Shown: positions 24,001 through 34,595 of the stretch, one piece after another
Numbering within the stretch: position 1 is the first letter of the stretch
How the letters are laid out: the number at the start of each line of letters is the position of its first letter
Assembly: GCA_013398175.1 (NCBI GenBank)
Contig: VZRZ01005317.1
Span: 20,553-84,552, forward strand
Source: Climacteris rufus
Taxonomy: Eukaryota > Chordata > Aves > Passeriformes > Climacteridae
DNA length: 64,000 bases
Direction: 5' to 3'
Position numbers and translations under genes: made by a program
The notes under the pieces: model-generated
The model's database searches: none
Told to the model about the DNA's origin: nothing
The model's input: only the letters and a program-made list of their open reading frames with translations

Positions 24001-27000
24001 GCAGAGAATTCAGGAGTGAAGTTGAGCCTTGGAGGAAAGGAGGGAGTGGAGAAAGTTGGTGCCTGATTCTGGACGGGGTTTACACCTTGCTGCAATCTGT
24101 GTTCTGCTGACGCAGAGAGGAGGAGCAGGTCTACACTAGAAATACCACTATCACTGGAAAGCTCTTAACGGAACAATTTTGCATCATTTTCTCAGAAGAA
24201 ATATTGAAGCTGGAAGAAAACTATTCGTAAAAATCCCAGCAGGACTGAGGCTGGGATCTGACCTGAGCCCAGCATCCCTAGAACATTATTTTTTTTTAAA
24301 AGGTCCTTCACCAGCTCTAGGTTCTTGGGGTGGTTGGGTCCCTCCAGCCTATCCTAGATAGGACCATGGGATGTAGGATGGCTGCAGGGCAGGGATGGGA
24401 GCTGGAAGAGCCCTGCAAGTCCTGTGCTCTGAGTGCTCTCTTCCTGCAGGATCGGGGAAACCTGCTTGCCTATGTTTGGGTACAAACATGTTCTGTCACT
24501 CACGGATGAGGTGACTCGCTTCAACGAAGAGGTGCGGAAGCAGAGCGTCTCCCGGAACCGTGACGCGCCTGAAGGCGGCTTTGATGCCATCATCCAGGCC
24601 ACTGTATGCGATGTAAGAGGCAGGAAGGCCTGGCTGGGGCTGGGACAGGGTCACCAGGCTGGGCCAGATGGGTTGACAGGGACCAACCAATCCCACCAGG
24701 ACAGGATCATAAGCCATATTGAGCTGTTGTGTGACTCAGTTCTGGAGAGGGTGAACATTCAAGTGAGACATTTCTAGCCCAATAGCCAAGGGAAGAGCAG
24801 GACACTCATGGGATCATGGGAGGGGAGAGGAGTGGAGCAAGTGCTTGGGAATGATCCCGTGTCAGCCCTGCAGTGACCAGTCCAGAAGGGACACCACCTC
24901 CTGTGCCTGCACCTTGATTTTGCTGGAGGGGTTGCATCCCCCAGCCATAAGCCACCCTGATTAACACTCTAACCAATCAAAACTCATCTTTCACCTACAA
25001 GCAGCCCGTGCCCAGCTTCCAGACCCCACACTCCCACAGCACTTCCCTGAGAGAGCGATTGCCTTGGTTCCCTGTGTTGAGGTTGGTCTCCAAGGCCAAG
25101 CCATGGCCTAGGGTGACACAAAGGCAGCAGTGGGGTGCTGGCATGTGCGGCTGCCCTCAGCATGTGCTGCCACGTGACTGGGAGCTGCCCTTCACTGCAG
25201 GAAAAAATCGGCTGGAGGAATGATGCTTCCCACCTGCTCGTCTTCACCACGGATGCCAAGACCCACATCGCATTGGATGGGCGGTTGGCTGGCATCGTGC
25301 AGCCCAATGATGCCCAGTGCCACATCGACAAGAATAATTTCTACTCTGCCACCACCACACTGGTAAAGCCTGGCCCAGGCATGGGGTTGTGGAGCCCAGA
25401 GTTCCTGCTGGGTCCCCATGGGATAGGAAAGGTGTTCCAACTATGGTTGGAGAGCATGATGGGGACCAAGGTGGTGGGGGTACGTGTTTCTAGGCTATAG
25501 CTTCTCCTCTTCCCCAGGACTATCCTTCTCTGGGCCTGATGACTGAGAAACTCTCACAGAAGAACATCAACTTGATCTTTGCTGTGACAGATACGGTCAT
25601 TGGCCTCTACCAGGTACCAACTGCTATGCAAAGCCACCTTCCTGGGGAGCTGGTGGGCACCCAGGAGGCAGCCATGGATGGCTGGACATGGCTTGGTGGT
25701 CTCCTGTCCTATTGTGCCTGAATAGGGGTTGGCACATTCACCCATCACAAACAACTGTGTTTATGATATTTCTCCAGAACTACAGTGAGCTGATCCCAGG
25801 TACAACCGTGGGCACCTTGTCCAGAGACTCCAGCAATGTCCTGCAGCTCATAGTGGACTCCTACGGGGTGAGTGTGCAGTGTGATGGCCCCACAACAGCT
25901 CTCTCCCTCCCAAAATAGCCACTGGTTCACACTGCCAACAGCCCACACAAATTTGGCAGCTCCCCCAGCCCCAAGCATCCTCCCTAGACCAGCTGTGAGC
26001 ATCTGCCTCCACCCATGTGTGCAGACACCCTGGGGTGGGAGATCACTGTGTACACGTCCTGCCCCTTCCCATCCTGAAGATTTTTCCCTGTAGGGAATGA
26101 TGCAACTGAAAGACTCAGGGCACTTGGCTCCTTTCCCAAGTGTGTGGGAGCATCACTGTGGCACTGGGGATGGCAGTGGGTGGACTCCTCAGGGCTGAGC
26201 CCTGCCCAGTCTGTGCTGTGTCTTCATTCCTCTCTCCTCCCCTAGAAAATCCGCTCCAAAGTGGAGCTGGAAGTGCGTGACCTCCCTGAAGAGCTGTCCC
26301 TGGCCTTCAATGCCACCTGCCTCAATGACGAGGTCATCCCTGGGCTCAAGTCTTGCATGGGGCTCAGGATCGGGGACACGGTGAGGATCCTGCTCATGGG
26401 TTTGGCTTTTCTCCCCTCTGTGTGGCACCGCTGACAGGCCATCTGTTATTCTGCACCAGCACCATCTGCTTGTCCCACCACCTCCCCCGTGACACAGACC
26501 CTGGAATCTCAGAACTAGAGAGAGAGGTCCAGTGGGGTGGGTACAAGGAGGAAAATGCTTTTTTTGAGTCTGCTGATGCGAACACTGTGATCTCTCTAGC
26601 TCAGCCTGGGCTGCTGCCCACAGGGCATGGGAACCTGGAATCATTTTGGTTGGAAAAGCCCTCTAAGATGATCGAATCCAACCACTAACCGAGCACTGAC
26701 AGGTCCACCACTAAAGCCATATCCTATACCGTATCCTATACCACACCTATACATTTTTTGAACACTTCCAGGGACGGTGATTCCACTTCTTCCCTGGGCA
26801 GCCTGTGTCAGTGCCTGTCAAATCTTTCAGAGATGAAATTTTTCCTAATATCTTATCTAAATTTTGCCTGGTTACTGTGGCAGGCACATGCCCTGGCCTA
26901 AACCGTGCTGAGATAGCTTTGATAAGCTTTGATAAGCCCAAAGAGACCTGGTGGGTACCATTCTGAGTTCCTTAAACTGGGGCATGGACTGGAGCAGGTA

Positions 27001-30000
27001 CTGACATCCAGATGCACACTTTTGCCCTCCAGGTGAGCTTCAGCATTGAGGCCAAAGTGCGGGGCTGCCCCCAGGAGCATAAGAAATCCTTCACCATCAA
27101 ACCCGTGGGCTTCAAGGATAGCCTGACAGTGGTGGTGAACTTCAACTGCAACTGCTCCTGCGAGAGTCACGCCAAGGTCAACAGCCCATCCTGCAGCCAT
27201 GGCAATGGCACACTGGAATGCGGCGTGTGCCGCTGCAACCCTGGGCGCCTGGGCTCGCACTGTGAATGCTCAGAGGAGGAGTACAACCCCTCACAGCAGG
27301 ACAACTGCAGCCCTCAGCCAGGCCAGCCCCTGTGCAGCCAGCGCGGTGAATGCATCTGTGGGCAATGCGTGTGCCACAGCAGTGACTTTGGGAAGGTGAC
27401 GGGCAAATACTGCGAGTGTGACGACTTCTCCTGCGTCCGCTTCAAGGGCCAGATGTGCTCAGGTGACTGCTGGGCTTTTCAGGGAGGCATCTTGGGGCTG
27501 TTTAGGCTGCCTGAGATCATGGGCAAGGGAGACACTAGTTATTCTGGGGCTTGTCCCATGAGTTGTCCCCACATCTGGCATGCTCAGCCATGGCTCTCCC
27601 TGGACCAGCCCTGGTCTGAAGCAATGCCAGGGGAATTACTCCCTTTTTGGCAGCTGATATCACCTCCTATGCCTGAGAGCTGGGACAGGGGCTGGACTAC
27701 AGTTAAAAAGGAGACCTGGTGGGACTGGTAGAGACCAAGGGAAGCAGCTCTGGGGTGCAGAGGGTAGGGACCTTGCTTGAACCATAGCTCAAACACATCA
27801 GAGGTATTGCTCTGCAGGAGGAAACTCCAGGGTGGAGGGAGAGAGGTGGGGAGAGGTGGGTTTTATTCTCCAACCCATTCTGGAAGGGTTCTGGAAAAGT
27901 ATTTGGGAAGTAAATCCTCTCTCCTCTCTGGCCTTACAGCATCTCCCCTCCTGAATATTCATCTCTTCCACATGCTCCCAGACTCCCTCTCTCCAGCCCA
28001 ACTGCTCTCTGTACTGGAGAGAGAGGACCAGGTCCTTGGGTCCTCTGGTTGTCCTCCCATGGAAGGAACCACCTTGCAGAACTCCCATCCCAACAGCAAT
28101 TCCACATGTCCTGATGTGCCAGGGCCTCTTACCCACCAGGAGCTTTCATCTAGGGTTCGTTCCACTCACACCTCCAGTAAACACTGAAGGTCTGAGTGAA
28201 TCCCAGGGTTCCACCCATTTCCTGTTTTTTAGGGGGTATGAGAGAGGTGACAGTGCCTAGGAATGGGGCATGCAACTGTGGCACATCCCCTCCAGGAGCA
28301 GAGCACCCCAAAAATTATTCAAGAGGGGAATGGGAGAGGGGTAGCCACCCCCTTTCTTATTCCCAGCCTCCCTCTGTAAGCCCGGGTAGGTGGCGGCAAA
28401 CAGAGTACCAAAGAGAGCCACCACTTTCCTGCAGAAATCCCGAAATCCCCAGGAAAACATCAGTGGCTAAAGCTGATTCCACTCCACTGGAGCCCAGCCT
28501 AAGTGAGGTGAAACCCAGGGCCATATGACACTCGGTTCTTGCTCCCTGATGTCCCCAAACTGAGTTTCTGGGACCCCACCTGCCCCTCAGGCCAACTTCA
28601 TGGCTCACCCTGCCTCTGTGCTGCTCAGATTGATCCTTTATCTTAACAGCCTGCTGATAATGGAGGGGCAAACGCTGGGTTTCCCCCACCCTGAGCAGTC
28701 AGTGCCCTCAAGGAGCCTGTTCCTGCTTGCACAAGGGCTGTGTGTCCCCAGGAGGGTGAAGGGCGATGAGGAAGAGCTGCCCCCAGCCAGGGTGGGCTGT
28801 TAATTAACTTGAACTGCCTGACTGTTGGCATTGATCCCATCCCACTGAGCCACTTCACCCCAGCCTGCCCGTTTGTTTCCATGCCTTGCCACCCAGTGTG
28901 GCACTATTTTCCTGTGACTCAACCGTAGTTCCTCATTAATGGCATTACGCATTTATTTTGCATTCTGGTGCCTCCAAGGCCATGGCCAGGATGGTGCCCA
29001 GCTGATCCTGCCGGGAGCAGCATTCCTGGACAGAGCCTGGCCAAGAGCAGAGTTCTGGGATGGTGCCCAGCTGCTCCCCTGCCAGGAACAGCATTCCAAA
29101 CATGTCCCGCTGTGCTCAGGGCTTGGGACAGGTTGGCGCATGCGGGTCCACAGTGTTTCCACCACTTACCATGTCTTGTCTTTGAGCTGGAATCAAACCA
29201 CAATCCAAATAGCTCCAGGGTCTGGCAGGATTTGAGCGTGTCTGTCTGTCCATATGATTAAACCAGTCTTGGTGAGTGTTGTGTCGGACTTTTCCCAGCA
29301 ATCAGCTTTCCCTGCCTGGACCAGGGCTGGGAAAGGAGTGGGACTTGGGGTCTTTGACCAGATGTCCTGACTCAATCTGAAATTCAAAGCCACAACCAGA
29401 GCTTGACTCACTCAGAGACAGGACTGATGGAGCACCTCCAGTTGCTGCTGCTGGAGCTGTGGCAGCTCAGCCTGAAATGCGGGAGTTTGTTCTTGTTTGG
29501 GTGGGATAAGAGAAGTGTTTGGGACATGGTGAAGGTCTGGGTTTCATGTGAGTTGCTGTGTGTCGCACCTCAAGGACAGTGCAAAGGAGTTGTCCTGGGT
29601 GGCTGGTGTGCCTTGCCGTACCCACAGAGGGTGAGCTGCTGCTCTGGGTCATGGGCATCCATACAGGGGATTGTAAATGGGATCTGTGGAGACACTTAGA
29701 ATTCTGATGCCCTTTTGTTGTCCCTAGGCCACGGGCAGTGCAGCTGTGGGGACTGTCTGTGTGACTCAGACTGGACAGGTGACTACTGCAACTGCACCAC
29801 ACGCACTGACACCTGCATGTCCAGCAATGGGCTGGTGTGCAGCGGCCATGGCTCCTGCATGTGCGGCCGCTGCGAGTGCACCCAGCCTGGCTCATATGGA
29901 GACACCTGTGAGAAGTGCCCCACCTGCCCAGACGCCTGCACTATCAAAAAGTGAGAGAGAGCAGAGGGCTGGGACAGATCATACCACACTGGGGGCTGGC

Positions 30001-32677
30001 AGAGAGCTGGGATGGGTCATATCCCACTGGAGAGCTGGCAGAGAGCTTGCATGGGTCATATCCTATTGGGAAGCCAACAGAGAACTGGCATGGATCATAT
30101 TCCATTGAAGAGCCAGCAGAGAGCTGGCATGGGTTATACCCCACTGGGTAGCCAGCAGAATGCTGGGAAGGGTCATACCCCATTGTGGAGCTGGCAGCAC
30201 TGGTGGCAGGAGCTCTCACCAGCTGCAACCTAGTTAGGTTGGGCTTGTGGTGATTTCCAGAGCCTGAGACTGAAAGGTGTGACAGTCCCCTGACGACAGC
30301 ATAGAGGAGATCATGGTACCTCCCTCCTCTTCCACAGGGATTGCGTGGAGTGCAAGAAGTTTGAGCGGGGAAAGCTGGTGGAGCAGCAGTCCTGCAGCCG
30401 CATGTGCCGTGATGAGATTGAGACGGTGCAGGAACTGAGTAAGAGGACTGCCCAACCCCTGCCCTAATGTGTGGAGATCCAGGGGGCTGTGTATGCCACC
30501 CACTTTCTCTCTGTGTGTGTATCCCCTGACACAGGGGCTCTGAGCCTCTCACTCCGGCAGGTGACAGGGGCAAGGATGCTGTGAACTGCACCTACAAGGA
30601 TGAGAATGACTGTGTGATGAGGTTCCAGTACTATGAGGACTCCAGTGGCAAGTCCATTCTCTATGTCATTGAGGAGCCTGGTAAGACCCAGCTGCCACGC
30701 TTGGGGAATGCAGAACGTAGCATGCTGGGTTTCTGTCCTAAACAGGGGGATTTTGAGCGCTCTTTGTACCTCCCACTCCAGCCAGGCTCCTGGGGCACCA
30801 CAGCTGGGGGCTGAGAAGGGTTAAAGAACTTCTTTGTTCCCTGTTCAGTGCCACCGGGGCCATGATTTCCTGCCTCTCAGGTATCACATTTCCTAAGTTA
30901 TTTCATCCCCTCGTTGAGGCCAAGGATGGGGGTTCAAACTTCCCACTGCCCTGATCCTGTGTCTGACTCTGTGGGGGTGATTCTTCTTAGGAAGCAGACA
31001 AGAGGAGGCTCCCATCAGCAGCCCCAGGGTCTCCAGTGACCTTAGCTGAGCCACGGGCTATGCGGCTTCAGATCCTTCAGAAGCAGGGCTGTGAAGGCAG
31101 CCAGCTCTTACTGCAGCTGCCTGCCATGGGCAGGGTGCAGCCTACCCTCCCCAGCCCCACTCCCAGAGGGGAGAGGAGAGGCAGGCAAGGGCTGGGGTGG
31201 CCACATGGCTCTGGGCAGTGTGCAAGTGGAGCAGGGGCTGTGGGGGCTCACACTGGATCTCGCTGCCCCCATCTGCCAACACAGTGTTGATGAACAGCCA
31301 GAGAGACAGGCCAGGGCGGGGTATCAGCAGGCTGGTGGTTTGCAGTCAGCTTCCACCAGCACAAGAATTTGGTCTCTGACATCATCCCCCACTGTGGATG
31401 GGACCTGTGATGCCCCTGATCTGCCTTGGGTACAGACCCCCACCCTACAGACAGGTGCTCAAGTATTTTGGTGCAGGTGACCCATGGACAGGATCCTAAA
31501 ACACAGAGCCTGCTGTGTTTAGAGGGGAGGCTCCTGCTCATTGGCAGAGGAGGATGAAGCCCTCCTGAGACCAAAGGAGCTCCACGTACACATGGCCAGG
31601 TAGCCCCAGAGCTGCTTTTAGTTGCCCTGGGGGTGCTGAGCCCCCCTCAACCCTGTCCTTCTTTTGTGCTCCAGACTGTCCAAAGGGGCCGGACGTCCTG
31701 GTGGTTCTGCTCTCAGTGACAGGTGCCATCCTGCTCATTGGCCTTGCTGCCCTGCTCATCTGGAAGCTCCTCATCACCATCCACGACCGCCGGGAGTTTG
31801 CCCGTTTTGAGGAGGAGAAGGCCAGGGCCAAGTGGGACACGGTAAGGGGCAGCAGATTGGGTGAGCTGGGCAGGAGCCCCAAAACCCCACAGTCCCTGGC
31901 TTGAGGGATCCACATCCCAGTGCTCCCAGCAGGACATCCCAGCTGCTGTCTGTGGTGCCGTGACATGGTCTTTAAGGACCAGCTTGTCCTGTTCCTCTTT
32001 AAAGGCTGGGACAGTGTCCCAGGCAGGACTCAAGGTGACACTGGCAGCCTGGACACCATTTCCCTGAGCCCACTGTGGTCCCAGAGGCTGTGCACAGGTG
32101 ATAGCAGATGTCCCAGATGATTTTCCCACCTCCAGTATATCCAAAGAACTCGTCAGCAGCATGACCCCCTTATTCACTGCTTACATCAGTGTTTCCATCC
32201 CATGAGTGAGGCAGAAGGTCCCTCCTGCCATGGGATGCTGGAAGCACTGAGGCACCCAGAGCACAAGTGAGAGGGCTGAGATAACACTTGTACCTCTCCC
32301 CCACCTCTCCTCCATCTCCTGACCCCTGCCCAAAGGGAAGGGATGGTGTTGGATGGGATGGAGTGGCTCATTCAAGAGTTCTCTCTGCTCCTGAGCTCCT
32401 GCTTCCCTTCTCAACAGCTTTTCACTGTTCTCCCCCATGAAACCTTATGGGGAGCCATTAAACTGCTCACCCAAAGCCTTGGGTGGAGATAGGGATTCAC
32501 CACTCCATGCTGAGATGGTGCCTCAGTTACCCTGGATGTTAAGTAGAACAAATGCTGATGCCAAGCACAAAGTGATGATGCTCTTTTTCATCCTCCTTCT
32601 TTCTCCAGACCCACAACCCTTTATATAAAGAGGCCACATCTACCTTCACCAACATCACATACCGCGGGAACATGTAA
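12014..32677 (+). CDS. ITGB3: Integrin beta-3 (ITGB3), whole gene span, 15 coding exons, 781 residues
   Basis: Beta subunit of the thrombocyte fibrinogen receptor (with alpha-IIb) and of the vitronectin receptor (with alpha-V). Domain order: signal peptide 1-20, PSI domain ~22-70, hybrid and beta-I domains ~70-450, four I-EGF modules ~450-625, beta-tail ~625-700, membrane helix ~711-733, tail 734-781. The beta-I metal sites are intact: MIDAS D137, S139, S141, E238, with D269 nearby; ADMIDAS D144, D145; SyMBS N233, D235, P237. Membrane-proximal D741, the partner of the alpha-subunit arginine, is kept, as are the talin site NPLY (762-765) and the kindlin-region NITY (774-777). Every intron is GT-AG. 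Exon lengths 58, 86, 193, 253, 163, 162, 96, 90, 135, 430, 223, 101, 120, 167 and 69 sum to 2346 bases with no frame break. Human length is 788. The last residues are RGNM and not the human RGT. Confidence 0.97.
13351..13468 (+). repeat. CR1 LINE 3'-end fragment in ITGB3 intron 1
   Basis: Plus-oriented CR1 tail: 'gtccctgcccatggcatgtg', then 'aaggtcccttccaacccaaa', then 'ctgggatt'. Confidence 0.85.
13851..13896 (+). repeat. Short imperfect 9-bp tandem repeat
   Basis: About five copies of a unit close to ATCCTCCAC in ITGB3 intron 1. It is a simple repeat with no further meaning visible. Confidence 0.8.
15889..15940. repeat. (CA)n/(CG)n alternating purine-pyrimidine tract
   Basis: A short CG alternation passes into nine or more CA steps and then a GTGTGCACAT-type palindromic stretch. 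Alternation is broken only once, at 15920-15921. Such tracts can adopt left-handed Z-DNA. Confidence 0.9.
17065..17150 (+). CDS. ITGB3: ITGB3 coding exon 2 (PSI domain, first part)
   Basis: Acceptor TTTCAG, donor GTAAGA. It encodes residues 20-48, including NICTTRG at the mature N-terminus and the PSI cysteines C24, C32, C35, C42 and C45. It ends in phase 0. Confidence 0.95.
17151..21336 (+). other. ITGB3: ITGB3 intron 2
   Basis: About 4.2 kb. C-homopolymers lie near 18750-18775. I recognise no repeat family copy or alternative exon. Confidence 0.9.
21337..21529 (+). CDS. ITGB3: ITGB3 coding exon 3 (PSI end and start of hybrid domain)
   Basis: Acceptor CCACAG, donor GTAAGA. It encodes residues 49-112, including SSPRCDL and the conserved ITILEDRPLSNKGSG and SPQRIQLNLRP. 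Q52 stands where human has Leu33, the HPA-1 alloantigen site. It ends in phase 1. Confidence 0.95.
21530..23483 (+). other. ITGB3: ITGB3 intron 3
   Basis: About 2 kb. It contains the CR1 at 23266-23410 and otherwise nothing recognised. Confidence 0.9.
23266..23410 (-). repeat. CR1 LINE 3'-end fragment in ITGB3 intron 3
   Basis: Reverse-complemented CR1: 'tacagaagggtttgggttgg', 'ccatgggcagggatgctttc', 'gcctggccttggacacttcc'. It ends only about 70 bases before the exon 4 acceptor. Confidence 0.85.
23484..23736 (+). CDS. ITGB3: ITGB3 coding exon 4 (beta-I domain, MIDAS)
   Basis: Acceptor TTTGCAG, donor GTAAGT. Residues 113-196 carry the metal-site run MDLSNSMKDD (136-145). D137, S139 and S141 form the MIDAS, and D144 and D145 the ADMIDAS. 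N140 replaces human Tyr122. It ends in phase 2. Confidence 0.97.
24450..24612 (+). CDS. ITGB3: ITGB3 coding exon 5 (specificity loop and synergistic metal site)
   Basis: Residues 197-251. The disulphide-bounded specificity loop reads CYEIGETC (195-202), against CYDMKTTC in human. SRNRDAPEGGFD (231-242) supplies the N233, D235, P237 and E238 metal ligands. It ends in phase 0. Confidence 0.97.
25201..25362 (+). CDS. ITGB3: ITGB3 coding exon 6 (beta-I domain)
   Basis: Residues 252-305, nearly invariant: KIGWRNDASHLLVFTTDAK, then the ALDGRLAGIVQPND run. D269 corresponds to human D251. Phase 0 at both ends. Confidence 0.97.
25518..25613 (+). CDS. ITGB3: ITGB3 coding exon 7 (beta-I domain)
   Basis: Residues 306-337: DYPSLGLMTEKLSQKNINLI and the following FAVTD strand. 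Phase 0 at both ends. Introns 6 and 7 are each under 170 bases. Confidence 0.97.
25778..25867 (+). CDS. ITGB3: ITGB3 coding exon 8 (end of beta-I domain)
   Basis: Residues 338-367: NYSELIPGTTVGTL, then SSNVLQLIVDSYG. The N338-Y-S sequon is kept. Phase 0 at both ends. Confidence 0.97.
26246..26380 (+). CDS. ITGB3: ITGB3 coding exon 9 (hybrid domain return)
   Basis: Residues 368-412: KIRSKVELEVRDLPEELSL, then FNATC with a sequon, then GLKSCMGLRIGDT. Phase 0 at both ends. Confidence 0.97.
26626..26890 (-). repeat. CR1 LINE 3'-end fragment in ITGB3 intron 9
   Basis: Reverse-complemented CR1: 'tggaatcattttggttggaa', then 'aacacttccagggacggtga', then the 'tcctaatatcttatctaaat' block. A small internal duplication of 'atcctatacc' lies at about 26719-26742. 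Confidence 0.85.
27033..27462 (+). CDS. ITGB3: ITGB3 coding exon 10 (I-EGF modules 1-2)
   Basis: The largest exon, 430 bases, residues 413-555. It opens with VSFSIEAKVRGCPQE and continues into the cysteine-rich I-EGF modules (for example CGVCRCNPGRLGSHCECSE and CVCHSSDFGKVTGKYCECDD). It ends in phase 1. Introns 10 (27463-29727) and 9 hold nothing beyond the repeats listed. Confidence 0.97.
28986..29105 (+). repeat. Diverged two-copy direct duplication in ITGB3 intron 10
   Basis: A block of about 40 bases beginning 'ggatggtgcccagctg' and ending 'cagcattcc' recurs after about 69 bases with several substitutions. Confidence 0.7.
29728..29950 (+). CDS. ITGB3: ITGB3 coding exon 11 (I-EGF modules 3-4)
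   Basis: Residues 556-629: GHGQCSCGDCLCDSDWTGDY, then CNCTTRTDTCMSSNG, then the CEKCPTCPDACTIK end. The donor is GTGAGA, phase 2. The splice site lies 17 bases before a minisatellite. Confidence 0.97.
29968..30205 (+). repeat. 39-bp minisatellite in ITGB3 intron 11
   Basis: About six imperfect copies of a 38-39 base unit of the type 'gctgggatgggtcatatccc' followed by 'actggagagctggcagaga'. The array fills most of this 387-base intron. Confidence 0.9.
30338..30438 (+). CDS. ITGB3: ITGB3 coding exon 12 (I-EGF 4 end and beta-tail start)
   Basis: Residues 630-663, including DCVECKKFERGKL and CSRMCRDEIETVQEL. Acceptor CCACAG, donor GTAAGA, phase 1. Confidence 0.95.
30561..30680 (+). CDS. ITGB3: ITGB3 coding exon 13 (beta-tail domain)
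   Basis: Residues 664-703: DRGKDAVNCTYKDENDC, then the RFQYYEDSSGKSILYVIEEP strand. Acceptor GGCAG, donor GTAAGA, phase 1. Confidence 0.97.
30681..31674 (+). other. ITGB3: ITGB3 intron 13
   Basis: About 1 kb with nothing recognised. Intron 14 (31842-32608, 767 bases) is likewise empty of recognisable elements. Confidence 0.9.
31675..31841 (+). CDS. ITGB3: ITGB3 coding exon 14 (transmembrane helix and membrane-proximal tail)
   Basis: Residues 704-759. The helix VLVVLLSVTGAILLIGLAAL and onward spans about 711-733, followed by KLLITIHDRREF with D741, then KARAKWDT. It ends in phase 0. Confidence 0.97.
32609..32677 (+). CDS. ITGB3: ITGB3 coding exon 15 (cytoplasmic tail) and stop
   Basis: Residues 760-781: THNPLYKEATSTFTNITYRG followed by NM and TAA. 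NPLY and NITY tyrosines Y765 and Y777 correspond to human Y747 and Y759. The terminal Thr of the human RGT is replaced by Asn-Met. Confidence 0.96.
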   Translation, partial: THNPLYKEATSTFTNITYRGNM

Positions 32678-33962
32678 GGATGCCACATCCAGCACTGGCC
32701 ATGGGATCAGCTGAAGATCCATGGGATCTCCCAAAGATCCATGGAGTCTCCTGGAGCCCACTTTACAGAAGAGCTTGTGTGTGTCTGCCTGTGTGAATGA
32801 CTGCATGTAATTTAACAACTCCCTGACTGCCTCCAAGTCCTGTTGTCTGTCACCCCATTGTAACTCCAGGGATGTGCTTTCCATGGCAAGCCTTGGTCTT
32901 CACCTTGGCGGGTTGCTTGCAGAGCTGGCAGCCCCTCCATACACTGAACCCAGAGAAATGGGATGATCTCTGTCAGTCTGTGAACTCTTTGGTGCTTATC
33001 GGGTCAAGGGCATTTCAGGAGCAGCTGCTTGAGCCACATGCTGAGCTGTGGTCTCCTCCACAGCCCGTGCTGGTGGAGCTCTGCCTGCTTGGAGTCCCTC
33101 CTGCACTGGCCTCGGTCCCCCTGGACATAGGGAGCATCTTCTTGGGGATGCAGGCAGAAGCCATCGCTGGGTTTGTGGGTTCGGGACACTGCTTGAGCAG
33201 CCCAGCATCTCCTTTCTTGTTTTGTGGCACTGGTGCTGCTGTGACCCAGGATGGTGAAAAGCTGTGCCCCCCAACAGCGCCCTCCCTCATTCCCTCCAGT
33301 GCACTAAGTCTGTACCACCCTGCAACTCCATGTAGCATTCACTGTGCTGGTCCCAGCTGCAGCCTGGCGAAGCCTCTGAGACAGTGCTGAGCTCCCCATG
33401 TCCCCCTCCACTCTACCCATTCCACAGTGCACATGGATGTGCAGGTAGCTGTCTCAGGAGGGTCATGACGCCTGTTATCCCTTGAGCCTGGCCACCTCTC
33501 TCCTTTCTGTGATTTTTGGACTGTGTATCTGCACCACCCTTGGATTTCTGTGTAGCTCAGGGTTCCAGGAGAGCAGGCAAGGCTCAGGCTATGTCCTGCT
33601 GCCTGGGGCTGTGTGTCACCCGTGGAGGAAAACAAAGAGCTGTCCAGAGGCAGAGCTGGGCTGTAACAATGCTGCTGCCTGGTCCCTGCCACACCAGAGC
33701 ACAGTAGCTCAATTCACCTCAACTGCCCCAAAAAGCAACAATGACCTTGTTCCTGGTGTGGGATTGGCCCCGAGTACACCAGCAGTGTGTTGGCTGAGCT
33801 GATGGTGGCCCTGTGTCCTTGTTCCCTGGCTGGCCTGTCTCAGCAGTGTGAGAGCAAGAGCAGGGGTTGGTGCTGTGTAGGATCTGGGGCTGAGCCCCAG
33901 AGTGGGGATGGGGATGGATGGGCAACACCAGAGTGTCAACAACAACAAAAAAAAAAAAAAAA

Positions 33963-33988
33963 NNNNNNNNNNNNNNNNNNNNNNNNNN
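33963..33988. other. Assembly gap (26 N)
   Basis: A run of N is flanked on both sides by A-rich simple sequence with 'aacaacaa' and 'aaaccaacc' steps. It is probably a homopolymer that was not resolved, so the true length is unknown. Confidence 0.98.
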
Positions 33989-34247
33989 AAAAAAAAACCA
34001 ACCAAAAACAAACAACAAAAAAAAAACCACCACAAAAACCTCAGACTGCTAGCAGTGTCAGTGTCCCCAGCTTGTGCCCAGGCTTCCTGCCCTGGGGTCA
34101 GCCCTGGCACTCCAGCACAACTCAGGGACCTGATTTGAGATAAGATGGGTTGAGGGATTGCAGAACCACGGCAAGCAGGGCTGTGGGCTCCCGCATGGGG
34201 GTCTCTGCTCTGTTTACTGGTGCCCTCCTGGGGGTTGATAACAGTTT

Positions 34248-34595
34248 TAGCCTGGAAAAAAAGAGGCTCAGCGGAGACCTTATCATTATCTACAACTACT
34301 TGAAGGGTAGTTGTAGCCAGGTGGGGGTCAGTCTCTTCTCCCAGGCAATGACTAATGGAACAAGAGAACACAGTCTCAAGCTGCGCCGGGGAAGTTTAGG
34401 TTAGATGTCCGGAAAAAATTCTTCACCAAAAGAGTGATTGGGCACTGGAAACCTCTGCCCGGGGAGGTGGTAGAGTCACCCTCCCTGGATGTGTTTAAAA
34501 AACAGACTGGACGTGGCACTCAGTGCCATGTGGGTCATAGGTTGGACTTGATGATTTCAAAGGTCTTTTCCAACCTAGTTTATTCTGTGATTCTG
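34248..34595 (+). repeat. CR1 LINE 3' end, well preserved
   Basis: Plus-oriented CR1 of about 350 bases, from 'cctggaaaaaaagaggctca' to 'ttggacttgatgatttcaaa' and the terminal 'ttctgtgattctgt'. It matches the expected CR1 tail better than the others in the window, which suggests a younger insertion. Confidence 0.9.

Noticed and set aside
32872..33390. 172-codon frame just after the ITGB3 stop
   Set aside because: Sits in the presumed 3' untranslated region with no domain and no independent start signal.
33709..34371. Frames of 104-220 codons crossing the N gap
   Set aside because: They run through unknown bases and poly-A or poly-T, so their continuity is not real.
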